Below the pieces are notes generated by a model. It was not told where the DNA came from and did not search any database. It saw only the letters and a list, made by a program, of their open reading frames with translations. A DNA stretch of 64,000 bases from Mucilaginibacter boryungensis. GTDB lineage: Bacteria > Bacteroidota > Bacteroidia > Sphingobacteriales > Sphingobacteriaceae. Location of the stretch: assembly GCF_015221995.1 (NCBI RefSeq), contig NZ_JADFFM010000002.1:1116001-1180000 (forward strand). The letters are read 5' to 3'. A program made the translations under genes and the position numbers. Of this stretch, positions 62,586-64,000 are shown piece after piece. How positions within the stretch are numbered: position 1 is the stretch's first letter; each line of letters starts with the position of its first letter.

Positions 62586-63521
62586 TTGAAAAATAATATC
62601 CTTATTGTCGACGATATACACCCCATTTTTATTGAACAGGCCGAGGCGCTGGGTTATACCTGCAATTACCAGCCCGATATTACACCCGCTGAAGCATTAA
62701 GTATTATTTCTCAGTATACAGGGCTGCTTATCCGTTCAAAGTTCCAGGTTGATAAAACAACGCTGGATACAGCTACTAACCTGCGCTTCATTTGCCGTGC
62801 CGGAGCGGGGATGGATAATATCGACGAGGATTATGCCATCAAAAAAGGGATTCATTTGCTCAATGCTCCCGAAGGTAATTCGGATGCGGTTGGCGAACAT
62901 GCTATAGGGATGCTGCTGGCGCTGATGAACAATTTTAACCGCGCCGATGCTGAAATACGCGCCGGCGAGTGGAAGCGGGAAGCCAACAGGGGGTTCGAAT
63001 TAAAAGGCAAAACCGTGGGCATTATTGGTTATGGCCACATGGGTCGAAGTTTTGCCCGTAAATTAAGTGGTTTCGAAGTGAACGTAATTGCTTACGATAA
63101 ATATCGCACCGGTTTTAGCGACCATTATGCCAGGGAGGTTAGTATGGAGGAAATTGTAAAGCATAGTGATGTATTAAGCTTACATATCCCGCTCACACCC
63201 GAAACAAAAGGGATGGTTGACGATGAATACTTATTTCATTTTAAAAAGCCGATATTTTTGCTGAACACCGCGCGGGGCAAAGTAGTAAAAACACAAGCCG
63301 TACTTAACGCAATTAAACAGGGCAAAATATTGGGCGCGGGACTTGATGTGCTGGAGGTAGAAAAATTCCCGGTGCTTGGCGAGCAGCCTTGGTTTAGCGA
63401 TTTAAAACAAAATGGTAAGATATTATTAACCCCGCACGTAGCAGGCTGGACATTCGATTCGTACCGGAAACTAAGCGAAGTGTTGGCGCAAAAGCTGGCG
63501 GCGCTTAAGCTTCTTCCCTAA
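62586..63521 (+). CDS. D-2-hydroxyacid dehydrogenase (phosphoglycerate dehydrogenase-like)
   Basis: The 311-residue NAD(P)-dependent enzyme starts at TTG 62586; no ATG lies nearby and MKNNILIVDDIHPIF is a good N-terminus. The Rossmann motif is GIIGYGHMGRSFARKL, followed by an acidic residue in VIAYDKYR. Catalytic elements are the Arg in LNTARGKVV, the Glu in LDVLEVEKF and the His in LTPHVAGWT. It fits the SerA/glyoxylate-reductase family but lacks the C-terminal ACT domain of classical SerA. It could serve serine synthesis or reduce another 2-oxoacid. It is divergent from the EcsC-like gene. Confidence 0.9.
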   Translation: MKNNILIVDDIHPIFIEQAEALGYTCNYQPDITPAEALSIISQYTGLLIRSKFQVDKTTLDTATNLRFICRAGAGMDNIDEDYAIKKGIHLLNAPEGNSDAVGEHAIGMLLALMNNFNRADAEIRAGEWKREANRGFELKGKTVGIIGYGHMGRSFARKLSGFEVNVIAYDKYRTGFSDHYAREVSMEEIVKHSDVLSLHIPLTPETKGMVDDEYLFHFKKPIFLLNTARGKVVKTQAVLNAIKQGKILGAGLDVLEVEKFPVLGEQPWFSDLKQNGKILLTPHVAGWTFDSYRKLSEVLAQKLAALKLLP

Positions 63522-63588
63522 AAAGTTCAGGCAGTAAAAAAATTTGGATATTAAAACTTAAATCACTTATCTTCGTTTTACAACAAAG

Positions 63589-63633
63589 CAAGACTATGCG
63601 GGCTAATAGGCCAACGTAGTCTTGTTTGTTTTT
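63589..63633 (+). terminator. Terminator between the dehydrogenase gene and greA
   Basis: CAAGACTATG / CGTAGTCTTG arms (9 of 10 paired) with a 16-nt loop are followed by TTTGTTTTT. The distance to the dehydrogenase stop is 67 bp. Confidence 0.75.
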
Positions 63634-63723
63634 AATAAAAGCCTTAACGTCCTTCTTAAAAATGGGAGGGCGGTTTTTTTTGGCAAACCGTAAAGAATTA
63701 AAGTATTATTTATATAGTGAGTT

Positions 63724-64000
63724 ATGGCAGAAGTAACCTATTACACCAAAGAGGGTTTAGAAAAATTAAAAGAAGAATTACAGTATTTAAAAACAGAAGG
63801 CCGTTCGCAAATTGCTAAAGCCATTGCCGAGGCGCGTGATAAAGGCGACCTTTCTGAAAATGCTGAATATGATGCAGCCAAAGAAGCACAAGGCCTGCAC
63901 GAAACCAAAATTGCTAAACTAAGCGAGGTATTATCCAGCGCCCGTTTACTGGATGAATCTAAACTGGATACCTCAAAAGTACTGGCTTTGTCTATTGTAA
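63724..64000 (+). CDS. greA: Transcription elongation factor GreA (3' end outside window)
   Basis: The frame from the ATG at 63724 is cut by the window end after 92 residues; GreA is normally ~157. The visible part is the N-terminal coiled-coil domain: YYTKEGLEKLKEELQYLK, then the acidic hairpin tip ARDKGDLSENAEYDAAKEAQ, whose Asp and Glu residues enter the RNA polymerase secondary channel to rescue backtracked complexes by transcript cleavage. No defect is visible. Confidence 0.95.
   Translation, partial: MAEVTYYTKEGLEKLKEELQYLKTEGRSQIAKAIAEARDKGDLSENAEYDAAKEAQGLHETKIAKLSEVLSSARLLDESKLDTSKVLALSIV

Overview
The window looks like a Sphingobacteriaceae-type Bacteroidota chromosome (Mucilaginibacter/Pedobacter-like). 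Reasons: many secreted proteins with short signal peptides ending in A-Q, DUF6443-type RHS proteins, almost no Shine-Dalgarno sequences, Bacteroidota-style promoters (TTG, 19-20 nt, TAnnTTnG), and housekeeping genes (cysS, pdxA, rsmA, greA) of that flavour. This assignment is inferred from sequence style; no search was run.

Layout. 1-3865: polymorphic-toxin debris: the 3' end of an RHS toxin with its candidate immunity gene, an orphan Imm27-type immunity gene, relics of an XRE regulator and an IS21-type end, a decapitated RHS-like tip and a lipoprotein. 3963-9995 (+): half of a type II secretion/type IV pilus-like machine (pseudopilin, prepilin peptidase, GspE, GspD, GspL-like, GspM-like). 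10147-12323: IS630-type transposase and a membrane-anchored unknown. 12980-28400 and 28488-41000: two copies of one composite operon. Each starts with a near-identical promoter block, then has several secreted tail-fibre-like paralogues, a large SpvB/TcB-like YD-repeat protein, a DUF6443-RHS protein with a variable C-terminal tip, a small candidate immunity gene, and a duplicated non-coding tail with nested inverted repeats. 41165-41232 is a degraded tRNA-Phe. 41346-46646 (-): the other half of the secretion machine (FN3 lipoprotein, GspC/PilP-like, MORN protein, GspK-, GspI-, GspJ-like, GspF). 46738-51155: another tail-fibre-like gene surrounded by deletion derivatives, an RHS tip, a two-HTH regulator, a beheaded comM and frameshifted genes. 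51270-54748 (-): transglutaminase / alpha-E / circularly permuted ATP-grasp operon. 54944-64000: ordinary chromosome (two secreted unknowns, membrane protein, cysS, pdxA, rsmA, EcsC-like, 2-hydroxyacid dehydrogenase, start of greA).

How it may work together. The two secretion half-operons complement each other with no duplicated component (G, O, E, D, L, M on one side; C, K, I, J, F on the other) and point towards the RHS/tail-fibre island between them. My hypothesis is that the island encodes a modular surface or contact-dependent toxin apparatus: coiled-coil fibres with interchangeable heads, an SpvB/TcB-like cage subunit, an RHS shell carrying a toxic tip, and a cognate immunity protein. 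It may be served by the Bacteroidota pseudopilus system. The fibre genes are mosaic, with a 215-bp perfect identity between two of them and in-frame or truncated deletion products nearby, so the island appears to be recombining actively.
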